Shown: one piece after another, positions 25,064 through 34,072 of the stretch
Layout of the letters: every line of letters starts with the position of its first letter
Numbering within the stretch: position 1 is the stretch's first letter
Made by a program: the position numbers and the translations under genes
Notes under the pieces: generated by a model
The model's input: the letters and a program-made list of their open reading frames with translations, nothing else
What the model was told of the DNA's origin: nothing
The model's database searches: none
Assembly: GCA_905234235.1 (NCBI GenBank)
Contig: CAJOHN010000015.1
Coordinates: 1 to 40,313 of the forward strand
Length of the DNA stretch: 40,313 bases
Source of the DNA: an uncultured Selenomonadaceae bacterium
GTDB taxonomy: Bacteria; Bacillota; Negativicutes; Selenomonadales; Selenomonadaceae
Reading direction: 5' to 3'

Positions 25064-25884
25064 GGCTCGCTTACAAAAAGTGGGCGGATTTTCACTTCGA
25101 TTTACAGAGATTCGCTGACAATGTAACCTATCTCGACGCGAACGGCACCGAACAAACCGTTTCCAACGTCACAACCCTAACCGAATCTACAACTACGCTC
25201 AATGCGGGCTGGTACGTCGTCAATTCCGACCTCACAATCAATCATACGCTCAATACCAGCGGAGAAATTCATTTAATCCTTGCTGACGGCGCGAAACTCA
25301 CCATAAACGGCGACGAAAGAGGAATTTACAGCAGTAATACCACATCTGAAAAGCTGAATATCTATTGCCAGTCGAATCAGAGCGGCGAACTCGTCGTAAC
25401 AGGCGCAACAGGATATAGAGCAATTTGGGTTTCGGGCGGAATTACGATTAACGGCGGCAATATCACTACAAACAGTAATTACAATGGCATTTATACAGAT
25501 AAAGAACTAACGATTAACGGCGGAAAGCTTACAGACAACAGCGATTTTGGCATTAGGGCTTATAATTTCAATCTTAACTGGAGAAATGCCGACGATTTCA
25601 TCAAGACGAACAAATTAGAATCAACTAACATAGCCATAGGCGCAACCGTAGACGATAAAATAAAAATTTCGGACGGCAAGCGTTTTTATGAAGACAACGG
25701 CAACATTTACAGCGGAAATATTACTTCCGAGCAATTCAACTATCTGAATACTGCCGGAGCAAAGACACTTAAGCCGGTAGATGGCTATATCGTGACAATT
25801 TTTGACGGCGTGAACGTTGAAAGCGGAAATTTGCCCGAATCGGCACCACGAACAAATATATCTGCGCGGCTGGCACTGAATTGA
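25045..25884 (+). pseudogene. FDLQRF-tagged surface protein, fragment 1 of 3
   Basis: This frame opens at GTG 25045, inside the mqsRA terminator, with no ribosome site, so the native 5' end seems lost. It encodes KKWADFHFDLQRFAD, the same tag as the upstream GLUG protein, then beta-rich repeats (GWYVVNSDLTINHTL, LILADGAKLTINGD, GGITINGGNITTN) that recur almost identically in fragment 2 at about 27330-27600. Near 25840 the frame is lost: it reads SAPRTNISARLALN and stops, while the next frame reads IGTTNKYICAAGTELTL, matching IGTTSKYLCAANAELTL at about 27835. One base change would restore continuity with fragment 2. Confidence 0.65.
25073..25091 (+). repeat. 19-bp direct repeat, right copy, flanking mqsRA
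   Basis: Identical to 24365-24383. The interval between the two copies (24384-25072) holds exactly the mqsRA promoter, both genes and the terminator. Confidence 0.75.
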
Positions 25885-28800
25885 CGTTATCGACAGGCGA
25901 TAGTACCAATTTTTATAAATTCAACGGCATAAATGGCTCGACTGCTGACGGCGACACTTATACTTACACAGTCAACGGCGATTCGACGCTTGAACTTGAC
26001 GGTTTCCCGAAAATTACTGGTCTCACCTTCAACGAGAGCGGCGAATATTACGAAATCGGCACGACGGACGCCCTAATCGCCCTTGCAAGCTATGTAAACG
26101 ACGGTCACGACTGCGCGGGATTAAAATTCAAGCTGACAGACGATATTGACTTTAGCGGAATAGATTTTGCAGGTATCGGCACCGCGACGACGGCATTTAA
26201 GGGCAATTTTATCGGCGATGAGCAATATTCAATCAGCCACTTGTCAAATTGCGTCTTTAATTACATTGATGACGGCGCAAATATCAGCGGCTTGAAGGTT
26301 TACGGCTCGAATATTAACAAATCGTGCGGAATTATCGTTGACAATATGCTCGGCGGCACAATTTCCGATTGCACAGTCAAAAGCGGCACCATTCTTGATT
26401 TTGGTGGTGAATATGCAGGCGGTATCGTCGGAACTGGCACTGGAGGCTCCGTAATTAACTGTAACGTAATCGGAACCGGCTTTTTTGCAACTAATGCAGG
26501 AATAATAGTCGGACAAGGCTCAACAAGCGTCAGCGATTGCAAATATGCGGGAGTAACCTTATACGGAGCAACAAATATTAACAATATCGGCACTACCACT
26601 GAATATTTCTTGCTCGGAACTCATGACGGAGTAATTGTAACCTGCACGAACGCCGAAACTCACGAATTAACTATCGACGACGAAAAATTTTACAAAAGCG
26701 GCGCGGAACTCACATTTACAGCCGACGAAAGCAAATTTGTCAAAATCAAAGCTATAAAAGTTGGCGGCAATGAAATCAGCGGCAATACTTACACCGTCGA
26801 GGGCGATATTGATGTCACAGTTGAAGGTTTCCCGAAAATTACGGGTCTGAACTTCAATTCGGACGGCGAATATTACGAAATTTCTTCCGTAGCCGATTTG
26901 CAGGCTCTTGCAACCTATGTAAGCCAAAATCACGACTGCGCGGGCTTGACATTTAAGCTTACAGACAATATTGACTTAACCGACGCAGATTTCACGGCGA
27001 TTGAGGGCTTTAGCGGCACATTTGACGGCAACGGTAAGCTTATCACCACGAATAAAGCGATTTTCAGCGGCGACACCGGCACAATCAGCGGCGGATACTA
27101 TTACGGCACGAGTATTGGAGCCTTCACGCAAGTTTACGCGCTGAATTTGCCTTCAGATGTCGAAGTCGAAGGCGCAATTAACTTTGGCGGGAAATATTAC
27201 GCTCAAAACGGCGCGGCAGTCACAATCGTCGATGAAACCTTCACGATTGACGGCGATAAATACTATTACGTTGATTCTGAAGGCAAAATTCGATTAACAG
27301 ACGCCACAATCCTTGACGGCTCCGAAACTACGCTTAATGAGGGCTGGTATATCGTTAATTCCGACCTCACAATAGACGAACAGCTCTATTTTACCGGCGA
27401 TGTGCATTTAATTCTTGCCGACGGCGCAAAACTCACGATAAACAGCGACCTTGACGGCATATTCATTGACGGCACGCTAAATATTTACGGGCAGACGCTC
27501 GGGACGGGCAATCTTGACGTAACGAGCAATTACGGCAGTGGTATTTTTGCCAATAACGGCGACATAAATATAAATGGCGGCAAAGTCACAGCAGACGGCT
27601 ATTTAGACGGTATCTTTGCAAACAACGCAATCAATTTAAGTTGGACAAAAGCCACAGATTTTATAGACGCGAGCAGTTACAGCGTAACTCCTACCTTTAC
27701 AAAGAATTTTTACGACGATAACGGAGATATAATCACGAGCGGCAACACACCGAGCGGGAAAATTTCTGCGCTTGACGGCTTTATCGTTGAAATTCCTGCC
27801 GGAGTGACAATTACAAGCGACAATGCGACCAAAATCGGCACTACAAGCAAATATCTCTGCGCGGCGAACGCTGAATTGACATTATCGGCAAAAACGGGCT
27901 ACGTTGTAGACGATTCAATCACAATCACAGGCGACACGGAGATTAAGGCGACTTTGGACGCCGAAAGTGGCAAACATTACGTTTTCAGCAATGGAAATGG
28001 CACTTACACTTTAGCGACCGCCTCGAACACGAATAATTATCCCGATTTGATTCAAGTTTACGCAGTCACACTGCCCGAAGGTGTCAATATTGCTAGCGGA
28101 ACTTATGCGACAGCCAACGGCAAGACTTATGCGACTGGTAGCATTACATTCAGCTCCGAGACCGACATTAAAGGCTTGGAACGTGGCGACGGCGGCATCT
28201 ACACAGTCAACATTGATTCGGACGTTGCTTTTGAGCTTGTAACTGTAATGGCACTCACATTGACGAACAGCGACGCAAGCGCGATGACATTGGCGGCTGA
28301 TGTTGGAACGGTTGACGGCTCTGCGCGGACGAAGGCGATAAAAATTGTCGGCAACGAGTTAAATAATTCAATCGTCGGCGGCAGTGGCAATGATACGTTG
28401 GACGGCTCAAGCGGCGACGACACATTGACGGGCAACGCGGGCAATGACACGTTCATTTACAACGGCGGAAAAGACATTATCACCGATTACGGCGTCGGCA
28501 CGGACAAAATCAGCATAACTTCGGAATATCAGAGCTATTCAATCGACGGAAACGATTTAATCTTCAACTTTGGCGAAAATAATTCGTTGCCGGTAAAGAA
28601 CGCGGCGAATATTCCGATAACACTCAACGGCGCGAGCAAGAAATTTACAGCTGAAGGCGTCATGACGGGTACGGGCACTGCGATAACGCTTAATTCCGAC
28701 GTAACAAATTATGCGGCAGATGAAACGGTCGTAACGATAAATGCTTCCGCAACCAACGGCGCGACTGTAATCGGCAACGATAAATCGAATCGGTTCTACG

Positions 28801-30017
28801 GCTCAAGCGGCGCGGACACTTTCATCTACGAACACACCGAACAGGAAAAAATTTCCTACACGTCAGTTGAAGGCGGCGGTGTTGAGGAAGTTGTCAGCAC
28901 GATTTACAGCGCAGGCTCCGACGTGATTTATAACTACGGCGCAGGCGACAAAATCAGCTTGGCAAGCGGCGTTGAATTGAAGGACGCCTACAAGCAAAAT
29001 GACGACGTGGTTGTTAAAGTTGACAGCGGCACAATAACCGTTAAAGATTCTGTGAACAAATCGATTATGTTTGTGCAGGGCGAAGAGGAAATAACTTTCA
29101 GCGGCGACGTGTTCAGCAAGGCGAATACTTCAATATTGCCCGCCACTTTCACTAACGAAGTAACTCTCGGCGCGGGGACAAACAATCTTGACGCTTTTAA
29201 ACGCACGGCGGCGACGAAACTCACTGGCAACGAGCTGAATAATTCAATCGTAGGTGGCAAAAGTTCGGATACATTGGACGGCGACGAAGGCAACGATACC
29301 TTGACGGGCGGCGAAGGCTCCGACACGTTCATTTACAACAGCGGCAAAGATGTTATAACCGACTATGGCAACGGTACGGACAAAATCGTTACGGCGTCGG
29401 AATATCAGAGCTACACATTTGACGGCGAAGATATAATCTTCCATTTCGACGGCGAAAACTCTTTGACAGTTAAAAACGGCGTCGGAAAATCGCTTAACAT
29501 TAACGGCGTTGCGAAAAATTTTTCAGCTGATAAGACATTTAACAGCAATAACACGGCGGTGACGCTCGGAGCCACGGCGATACCTTTTGACGCGACGGAA
29601 ATTGAAACGCTGGTAACGATTGACGGCTCGGCAGTGACAAGCGGGCTTGAAGTTGTCGGCAATGCCAAAGCGAACAAAATTTACGCGGGCAAGAACGGCT
29701 CGACACTTGACGGCGGCTCAGGAAATGACACGCTGATTGGCGGCGACGGTGCAGATAAATTTGTTTACGGCGTCGGCAACGATGTAATTGACAACTACGG
29801 CGCGGGCGACAAGATAAGCCTTGCCTCCGACGTGACGATTACAGATTTCTACAAGACAAATGCGGATCTGTTTATCAAATTCTCTGCCGGTTCGTTGACG
29901 GTAAAAAATACTTCGTCGTCGGTTACGTTTATACAAGACGGAAAAGAATTCTCTTACAGTAACGGCAAACTGGTAGGCGGCGGACTTGGCGACATTGCCC
30001 GCGACCTTCTCCAATGA
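25881..30017 (+). CDS. GLUG/RTX repeat surface protein, fragment 2 of 3
   Basis: The 1378-codon frame has two halves. Up to about residue 780 it has GLUG-type modules (GLTFNESGEYYEIGTTD, GLNFNSDGEYYEISS, each followed by LIALASYV or LQALATYV and 'DCAGL.FKLTD.ID'). From about 28290 on it has RTX calcium-binding nonapeptides (GGSGNDTLDGSSGDDTLTG at about residues 830-848, again near 1115-1150 and 1270-1293), separated by 'DVIYNYGAGDKISL' spacers. Such repeats fold as a calcium-stabilised beta-roll after type I secretion. The apparent TTG start overlaps the fragment-1 stop (TTGA). The 3' end (GGGLGDIARDLLQ) results from an extra base at about 29979-29983; the correct frame is fragment 3. Confidence 0.7.
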   Translation: MTLSTGDSTNFYKFNGINGSTADGDTYTYTVNGDSTLELDGFPKITGLTFNESGEYYEIGTTDALIALASYVNDGHDCAGLKFKLTDDIDFSGIDFAGIGTATTAFKGNFIGDEQYSISHLSNCVFNYIDDGANISGLKVYGSNINKSCGIIVDNMLGGTISDCTVKSGTILDFGGEYAGGIVGTGTGGSVINCNVIGTGFFATNAGIIVGQGSTSVSDCKYAGVTLYGATNINNIGTTTEYFLLGTHDGVIVTCTNAETHELTIDDEKFYKSGAELTFTADESKFVKIKAIKVGGNEISGNTYTVEGDIDVTVEGFPKITGLNFNSDGEYYEISSVADLQALATYVSQNHDCAGLTFKLTDNIDLTDADFTAIEGFSGTFDGNGKLITTNKAIFSGDTGTISGGYYYGTSIGAFTQVYALNLPSDVEVEGAINFGGKYYAQNGAAVTIVDETFTIDGDKYYYVDSEGKIRLTDATILDGSETTLNEGWYIVNSDLTIDEQLYFTGDVHLILADGAKLTINSDLDGIFIDGTLNIYGQTLGTGNLDVTSNYGSGIFANNGDININGGKVTADGYLDGIFANNAINLSWTKATDFIDASSYSVTPTFTKNFYDDNGDIITSGNTPSGKISALDGFIVEIPAGVTITSDNATKIGTTSKYLCAANAELTLSAKTGYVVDDSITITGDTEIKATLDAESGKHYVFSNGNGTYTLATASNTNNYPDLIQVYAVTLPEGVNIASGTYATANGKTYATGSITFSSETDIKGLERGDGGIYTVNIDSDVAFELVTVMALTLTNSDASAMTLAADVGTVDGSARTKAIKIVGNELNNSIVGGSGNDTLDGSSGDDTLTGNAGNDTFIYNGGKDIITDYGVGTDKISITSEYQSYSIDGNDLIFNFGENNSLPVKNAANIPITLNGASKKFTAEGVMTGTGTAITLNSDVTNYAADETVVTINASATNGATVIGNDKSNRFYGSSGADTFIYEHTEQEKISYTSVEGGGVEEVVSTIYSAGSDVIYNYGAGDKISLASGVELKDAYKQNDDVVVKVDSGTITVKDSVNKSIMFVQGEEEITFSGDVFSKANTSILPATFTNEVTLGAGTNNLDAFKRTAATKLTGNELNNSIVGGKSSDTLDGDEGNDTLTGGEGSDTFIYNSGKDVITDYGNGTDKIVTASEYQSYTFDGEDIIFHFDGENSLTVKNGVGKSLNINGVAKNFSADKTFNSNNTAVTLGATAIPFDATEIETLVTIDGSAVTSGLEVVGNAKANKIYAGKNGSTLDGGSGNDTLIGGDGADKFVYGVGNDVIDNYGAGDKISLASDVTITDFYKTNADLFIKFSAGSLTVKNTSSSVTFIQDGKEFSYSNGKLVGGGLGDIARDLLQ
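28365..28443 (+). repeat. 79-bp perfect repeat, copy 1 (copy 2 at 33073-33151)
   Basis: Bases 28365-28443 and 33073-33151 are identical. They encode the first and last RTX blocks of the array (NSIVGGSGNDTLDGSSGDD). After them the first copy continues NDTFIYNGGKD, while the last goes straight to the C-terminal module. Exact identity 4.7 kb apart implies recent conversion or duplication. Confidence 0.85.
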
Positions 30018-33000
30018 GTTTACCTTAGACGAGAGCGCAAAAAATCTTGATGCCTCAAAACTCACGGGAGCGACTAAACTTAACGGCAATGATTCTGCAA
30101 ACTCAATCGTGGGCGGCAAAGGTGCAGACACTCTTGACGGTGGTGCAGGTAATGACACACTCACGGGCGGTTTGGGCAATGATACGTTCGTTTATAACGG
30201 CGGAAAGGACGTAATTACGGACTATGGCATTGGCACAGACAAAATTATCACGGCGTCGAACTATGACAGCTACGAAATCAGCGGCGACGATATAATCTTC
30301 AACTTCGCAGACGGCGGCAGTTTGAAACTTATCGGCGCGGCAAATAAGTCACTTAACATTAACGGCGTTGCGAAGAATTTCTCCGACAAAGCAATTTACA
30401 ACAGCAATAACACGGCGGTGACGCTCGGAGTTACAACAACACCTTTCGACGCGACGGAAATTGAAACGCTGGTAACGATTGACGGCTCGGCAGTCACGAG
30501 TACGCTTAAAGTCGTCGGTAACGATAAATCGAATCGGATTTATGCGGGCAAAGGCGGCTCAACGCTAAACGGCGGCTTAGGCAGTGATTATTTGTATGGC
30601 GGCGAAGGCTCTGATGTTTTCGTCTACGAAGAACATCACGACCAAGAAAAGACGACGTACACGGCGGAAGGTGCCTCTGTCAGCACGATTTACACTTCTG
30701 GTGGCTCCGATGTGATTTACAATTACGAAGAAGGCGACAAAATCAGTCTCGGCGCAGATGTCGTGCTCAAGGACGCTTACAAGCAGAATTACGATACGAT
30801 AATTAAAGTAAACAACGGCACGATAACCGTCAAAAATTCTGCGAACAAAGCAATCACGATTGCGCAGGGCGACGAGGAATTTATTTTAAGCGGCGGCGTA
30901 TTCGTCAGCGGCGATAACGTTTCGATACCTGCGACCTTCGACAGCAAATTTACTCTGGACGCTGAAAAAACAAACCTTAATGCCTCAATGCGTAGCAGTG
31001 CTATAAAACTTAGCGGCAACGATAAAAACAATTCGATAATCGGCGGCAAAAGTTCAGACACACTCGACGGCGGACTTGGCGACGACACGTTGACAGGCGG
31101 CGCAGGTTCAGAGGTGTTCGTCTACAGCGGCGGTAATGACACAATCACCGATTACGGCAACGGTTCCGACAAAATCAGCATTGCAAGCGGCTTTACTCGT
31201 GAAAATTCGATTGTTAGCGGTGATGATATTATTTGGGACTTCGGAGAAGGAAATTCTTTGACGATAAAAGATTTTACAGGCAAAGTCACGTTGGCTTCGG
31301 CAACGGCGGCGGCAAGTGTCGGCACTGACAAGGCTAATCGAATTTATGCGGGCAATAACGGCTCAACGCTCAATGGCGGCAAAGGCAACGATTATTTGTA
31401 CGGTGGCGACGGCGCGGATACTTTCGTCTATGAACACACCGAACAGCCGAAGACGACTTCCACGGCGGACGGCGCGGGTGATGACACACTCACGGGCGGT
31501 TTGGGCTCTGATATGTTCATCTACAGCGGCGGCGATGATGTTATCAAGGATTACGGCACAGGCTCAGATAAAATCAGCACGACTTCAGATTTTACGAGCT
31601 ACGCAATCAGCGAAGACGATATTACCTTCACATTCGACGACGGAACTCTGAAACTTGAAGGTGCGGCGGACAGCCTAATCACGATTAACGGCGTTGCCGG
31701 CAAATATTCAAATGACGGCGTGCTCAATAGCAAGGGAACGGCGATAACGCTTAAATCCGACGCTTCAACTTACACGGCAGACGATGATATAGTCACGATT
31801 GACGGATCACAGACGACGAACGCGATACTAATCGGAAATGCCAAGTCAAATCGATTCTACGGCGGCACCGGCAGTATATTCGTCTACAAAGGCGGCAGTG
31901 ATATTGTCTACAACTACGCGAGCGGCGATAAAATCAGTCTCGGCGCAGAAAGTGTCTTAAAAGACTTCTACAAGAAGAACAGCGACGTAATTTTCCGAGT
32001 CGACAGCGGCTATATCACCATTAAAGGCGCGGCTAATGAATCAATAACGCTTGAACATGGCGATAAAACTTTCGTTTACAGCAACGGCGAGATGACTAGC
32101 GGCGAAACTGTCATTTTGCCCGCGACATTCAACGGCGAATACACTCTCAGCGGCAAAACTAACGTCGACGCCTCGAAACGCACGGCGGCGACTAAACTTA
32201 TCGGTAACAATCAGGCAAATTCGATAGTCAGCGGCACGAAAAACGATACAATCGACAGCGGCGCAGGTGATGACACACTCACGGGCGGTTTGGGCAATGA
32301 TTTGTTCGTTTACAGCGGCGGAAAAGACGTTATAACTGATTACGGCGTCGGCACGGACAAAATCAGCACGGCTTCGGACTTTACGAGCTATTTAATCGAT
32401 GGCGAAGATATAATTTTCAACTTCGGCGGCGAAAATTCGTTGAAAGTCCAAAACGGAGTCGGAAAATCACTTAACATTAACGGCGTAGCGAAGAATTTCA
32501 CGACTGAAGGCGTTTTTAACAGTAAAAATACGGCGGTGACATTGAAATCTGACGCCACAACTTACACGGCGGGCGAAACGGTCGTTACGATTGATGGTTC
32601 ACAGACAAACGGCGCGACTGTTACTGGCAACATTAAAAATAATCGGTTCTATGCCGGCAGTGGCGCGGATGTATTTGTCTACGAGCACAACGAGTACACG
32701 GTCGAGACCGTCACGGCTGAAGGCGTCAGCGAAAAAACTTTGCACGGCTCCGGCTCCGACATAATCTATAATTACGGTGACGGAGACAAAATCTCTCTCG
32801 GTTCAGATGTCGTGCTTAAAAACGGCTACATGAAGAATTCGGACTTCGTTTGCAGAGTTGATGACGGCTATATCACGGTTAAAAATGCTTCGACAGTGGC
32901 ATTCACGCAAGGCGATAAGGATTTTGAGTTCAACGGCGAGGTATTTGTCGTCGGCGACTCAGTTTCGATACCTGCAACCTTCGTTAGCGAGTATAATCTT

Positions 33001-33303
33001 GATGAAAACGTTAAAAATCTTGATGCGACAATGCGCACGTCGGCAATTAAACTCGTCGGCAATGAAAAAGACAATTCAATCGTCGGCGGCAGTGGCAATG
33101 ATACGTTGGACGGCTCAAGCGGCGACGACACATTGACGGGCAACGCGGGCACGTTTAGCAAGGCGTCTTACGGTAGCGGCACATTGACATTGACTGTTGC
33201 GGACAGTGGCGGCACGATTTACCTCAAGAACTTGACGACCGCGACAAACATTAACATCAACGGCGAAATTTATCACGTCAGCGGAAAAACTTTAACGAAG
33301 TAA
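29986..33303 (+). CDS. RTX repeat surface protein, fragment 3 of 3 (C-terminal)
   Basis: The 1105-codon frame continues the RTX modules of fragment 2. Its real upstream text would be KLVGGDLATLPATF, like FVSGDNVSIPATF and FVVGDSVSIPATF in other modules, if one G of the GGCGGCGGAC at 29977-29986 is removed. Calcium-binding GGxGxDxLx repeats recur near residues 38-72, 187-212, 353-382, 746-775 and 1031-1055. The end (ASYGSGTLTLTVADSGGTI, then KNLTTATNININGE) is a short non-RTX module with an aliphatic finish (SGKTLTK), a plausible type I secretion signal region. No type I ABC transporter, adaptor or TolC gene lies in the window. Confidence 0.7.
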   Translation: MATLPATFSNEFTLDESAKNLDASKLTGATKLNGNDSANSIVGGKGADTLDGGAGNDTLTGGLGNDTFVYNGGKDVITDYGIGTDKIITASNYDSYEISGDDIIFNFADGGSLKLIGAANKSLNINGVAKNFSDKAIYNSNNTAVTLGVTTTPFDATEIETLVTIDGSAVTSTLKVVGNDKSNRIYAGKGGSTLNGGLGSDYLYGGEGSDVFVYEEHHDQEKTTYTAEGASVSTIYTSGGSDVIYNYEEGDKISLGADVVLKDAYKQNYDTIIKVNNGTITVKNSANKAITIAQGDEEFILSGGVFVSGDNVSIPATFDSKFTLDAEKTNLNASMRSSAIKLSGNDKNNSIIGGKSSDTLDGGLGDDTLTGGAGSEVFVYSGGNDTITDYGNGSDKISIASGFTRENSIVSGDDIIWDFGEGNSLTIKDFTGKVTLASATAAASVGTDKANRIYAGNNGSTLNGGKGNDYLYGGDGADTFVYEHTEQPKTTSTADGAGDDTLTGGLGSDMFIYSGGDDVIKDYGTGSDKISTTSDFTSYAISEDDITFTFDDGTLKLEGAADSLITINGVAGKYSNDGVLNSKGTAITLKSDASTYTADDDIVTIDGSQTTNAILIGNAKSNRFYGGTGSIFVYKGGSDIVYNYASGDKISLGAESVLKDFYKKNSDVIFRVDSGYITIKGAANESITLEHGDKTFVYSNGEMTSGETVILPATFNGEYTLSGKTNVDASKRTAATKLIGNNQANSIVSGTKNDTIDSGAGDDTLTGGLGNDLFVYSGGKDVITDYGVGTDKISTASDFTSYLIDGEDIIFNFGGENSLKVQNGVGKSLNINGVAKNFTTEGVFNSKNTAVTLKSDATTYTAGETVVTIDGSQTNGATVTGNIKNNRFYAGSGADVFVYEHNEYTVETVTAEGVSEKTLHGSGSDIIYNYGDGDKISLGSDVVLKNGYMKNSDFVCRVDDGYITVKNASTVAFTQGDKDFEFNGEVFVVGDSVSIPATFVSEYNLDENVKNLDATMRTSAIKLVGNEKDNSIVGGSGNDTLDGSSGDDTLTGNAGTFSKASYGSGTLTLTVADSGGTIYLKNLTTATNININGEIYHVSGKTLTK
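33073..33151 (+). repeat. 79-bp perfect repeat, copy 2
   Basis: Identical to 28365-28443; see that entry. The text diverges immediately after base 33151. Confidence 0.85.
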
Positions 33304-33320
33304 GTCAAAACATTGTAAAA

Positions 33321-33360
33321 AAGGAGGCAGTTGCTCTAAAATGGGAGTGACTGCCTTCTT
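33321..33360 (+). terminator. hairpin after the RTX gene
   Basis: AAGGAGGCAGT and ACTGCCTTCTT form an 11-bp stem with one G-U pair and an 18-nt loop. The following AATTAAAATTTTT is AT-rich but not a clean T-tract, so termination may be partial. Confidence 0.55.
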
Positions 33361-33385
33361 AATTAAAATTTTTGGGAGGAAGATT

Positions 33386-34072
33386 ATGTTTTACAAAAAA
33401 ATCTTTGTTCTTATGTTGTTTATCGCCTCGATGATGATTTTCGTGGTCGGTTGCAGTAATGAAACTGCCGCTAAAAGTTTTGAGACTCAGAAAATCCGCG
33501 AAGGTCTCAATCTTTTCAACTCCGCAGACTATAAATGCGCGATTAGTCTTCTTGATGAAATTTCCACGCTGAAACTCAATACCACAGCCGAATACAATCT
33601 GCGCGGCGAATATCTCGTAAAAATCGGCGAATATTATTACGACACTATGAATTACGACAAAGGCAAAGAATTATTTGATTTGGCGATTCGGGATTACGAT
33701 TCGGCGATAAAACTCGCTCCAAATAACGTCGACGCTTACATCGGTCGTGGTAATGCTTATGCCAACACGGGGCATTTGGTTCAAAGAGACTTAAACAAGG
33801 CGATTGAACTCAATCCGAACGATTTCAGGGCGTATATGGCTCGCAGCATTATTTATTTAAACGTAGGGCAAAATAATTTGGCACTTGAAGACGCAAATAA
33901 GGCGGTCGAGCTTAATCCGGATAATCCTGCGGTCTATAACAATCGCGGACTCGTTTATCACAATTTAAAGCAGTATGATTCGGCACTGCAGGACTATAGT
34001 GAATCAATCTTAACTCGAATTTTCCTATCGTCTTCAATCAAAGATACCTCACGGCGTGGATATACAAAATAA
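33386..34072 (+). CDS. TPR-repeat lipoprotein, 3' end replaced by an insertion
   Basis: ATG 33386 has GGGAGG 6 nt upstream. The product has a lipoprotein signal (YKKIFVLMLFIASMMIF, lipobox VVGC, Cys at residue 21), then helical TPR units: YDSAIKLAPNNVDAYIGRGNAY, LNKAIELNPNDFRAYMARS, and ANKAVELNPDNPAVYNNRG followed by QYDSALQDYSE. It would sit on a membrane as a protein-interaction scaffold. From about 34010 the text (ILTRIFLSSSIKDTSRR) is simply the reverse complement of the adjacent DUF927 gene, so the native 3' end is lost at an integration junction. Confidence 0.8.
   Translation: MFYKKIFVLMLFIASMMIFVVGCSNETAAKSFETQKIREGLNLFNSADYKCAISLLDEISTLKLNTTAEYNLRGEYLVKIGEYYYDTMNYDKGKELFDLAIRDYDSAIKLAPNNVDAYIGRGNAYANTGHLVQRDLNKAIELNPNDFRAYMARSIIYLNVGQNNLALEDANKAVELNPDNPAVYNNRGLVYHNLKQYDSALQDYSESILTRIFLSSSIKDTSRRGYTK

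Larger units (their letters stand above)
28290..33160 (+). repeat. array of ~0.85-0.94 kb RTX modules
   Basis: Units begin near 28290, 29135, 29990, 30930, 32115 and 32975, with a partial one near 31480. Each runs ATF or similar, '..LDASKRTAATKL.GN..NSIVGG', one to three nonapeptides, 'VYNGGKDVITDYG.GTDKI', '..LNINGVAKNF', a TAVTL strand, 'ETVVTIDGS', a second nonapeptide block, 'SDVIYNYGAGDKISLG', 'DGTITVKN' and an FV.GD linker. Copies differ by substitutions and by deletion of the second block. Confidence 0.8.

Noticed and set aside
25881..25884. TTGA stop-start overlap as genuine translational coupling
   Set aside because: Module comparison shows the upstream frame has gone wrong before this point, so a frameshift is the simpler reading; coupling is kept only as a side possibility.
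28988..30179. Minus-strand ORFs of about 85-153 codons inside the RTX array
   Set aside because: They recur at each repeat unit as the complement of the nonapeptide codons, so they are repeat shadows.
28365..33151. Possible CRISPR or diversity-generating array because of regular repeats
   Set aside because: Repeats are protein-coding RTX modules of 0.85-0.94 kb with no spacers, template repeat or reverse transcriptase.
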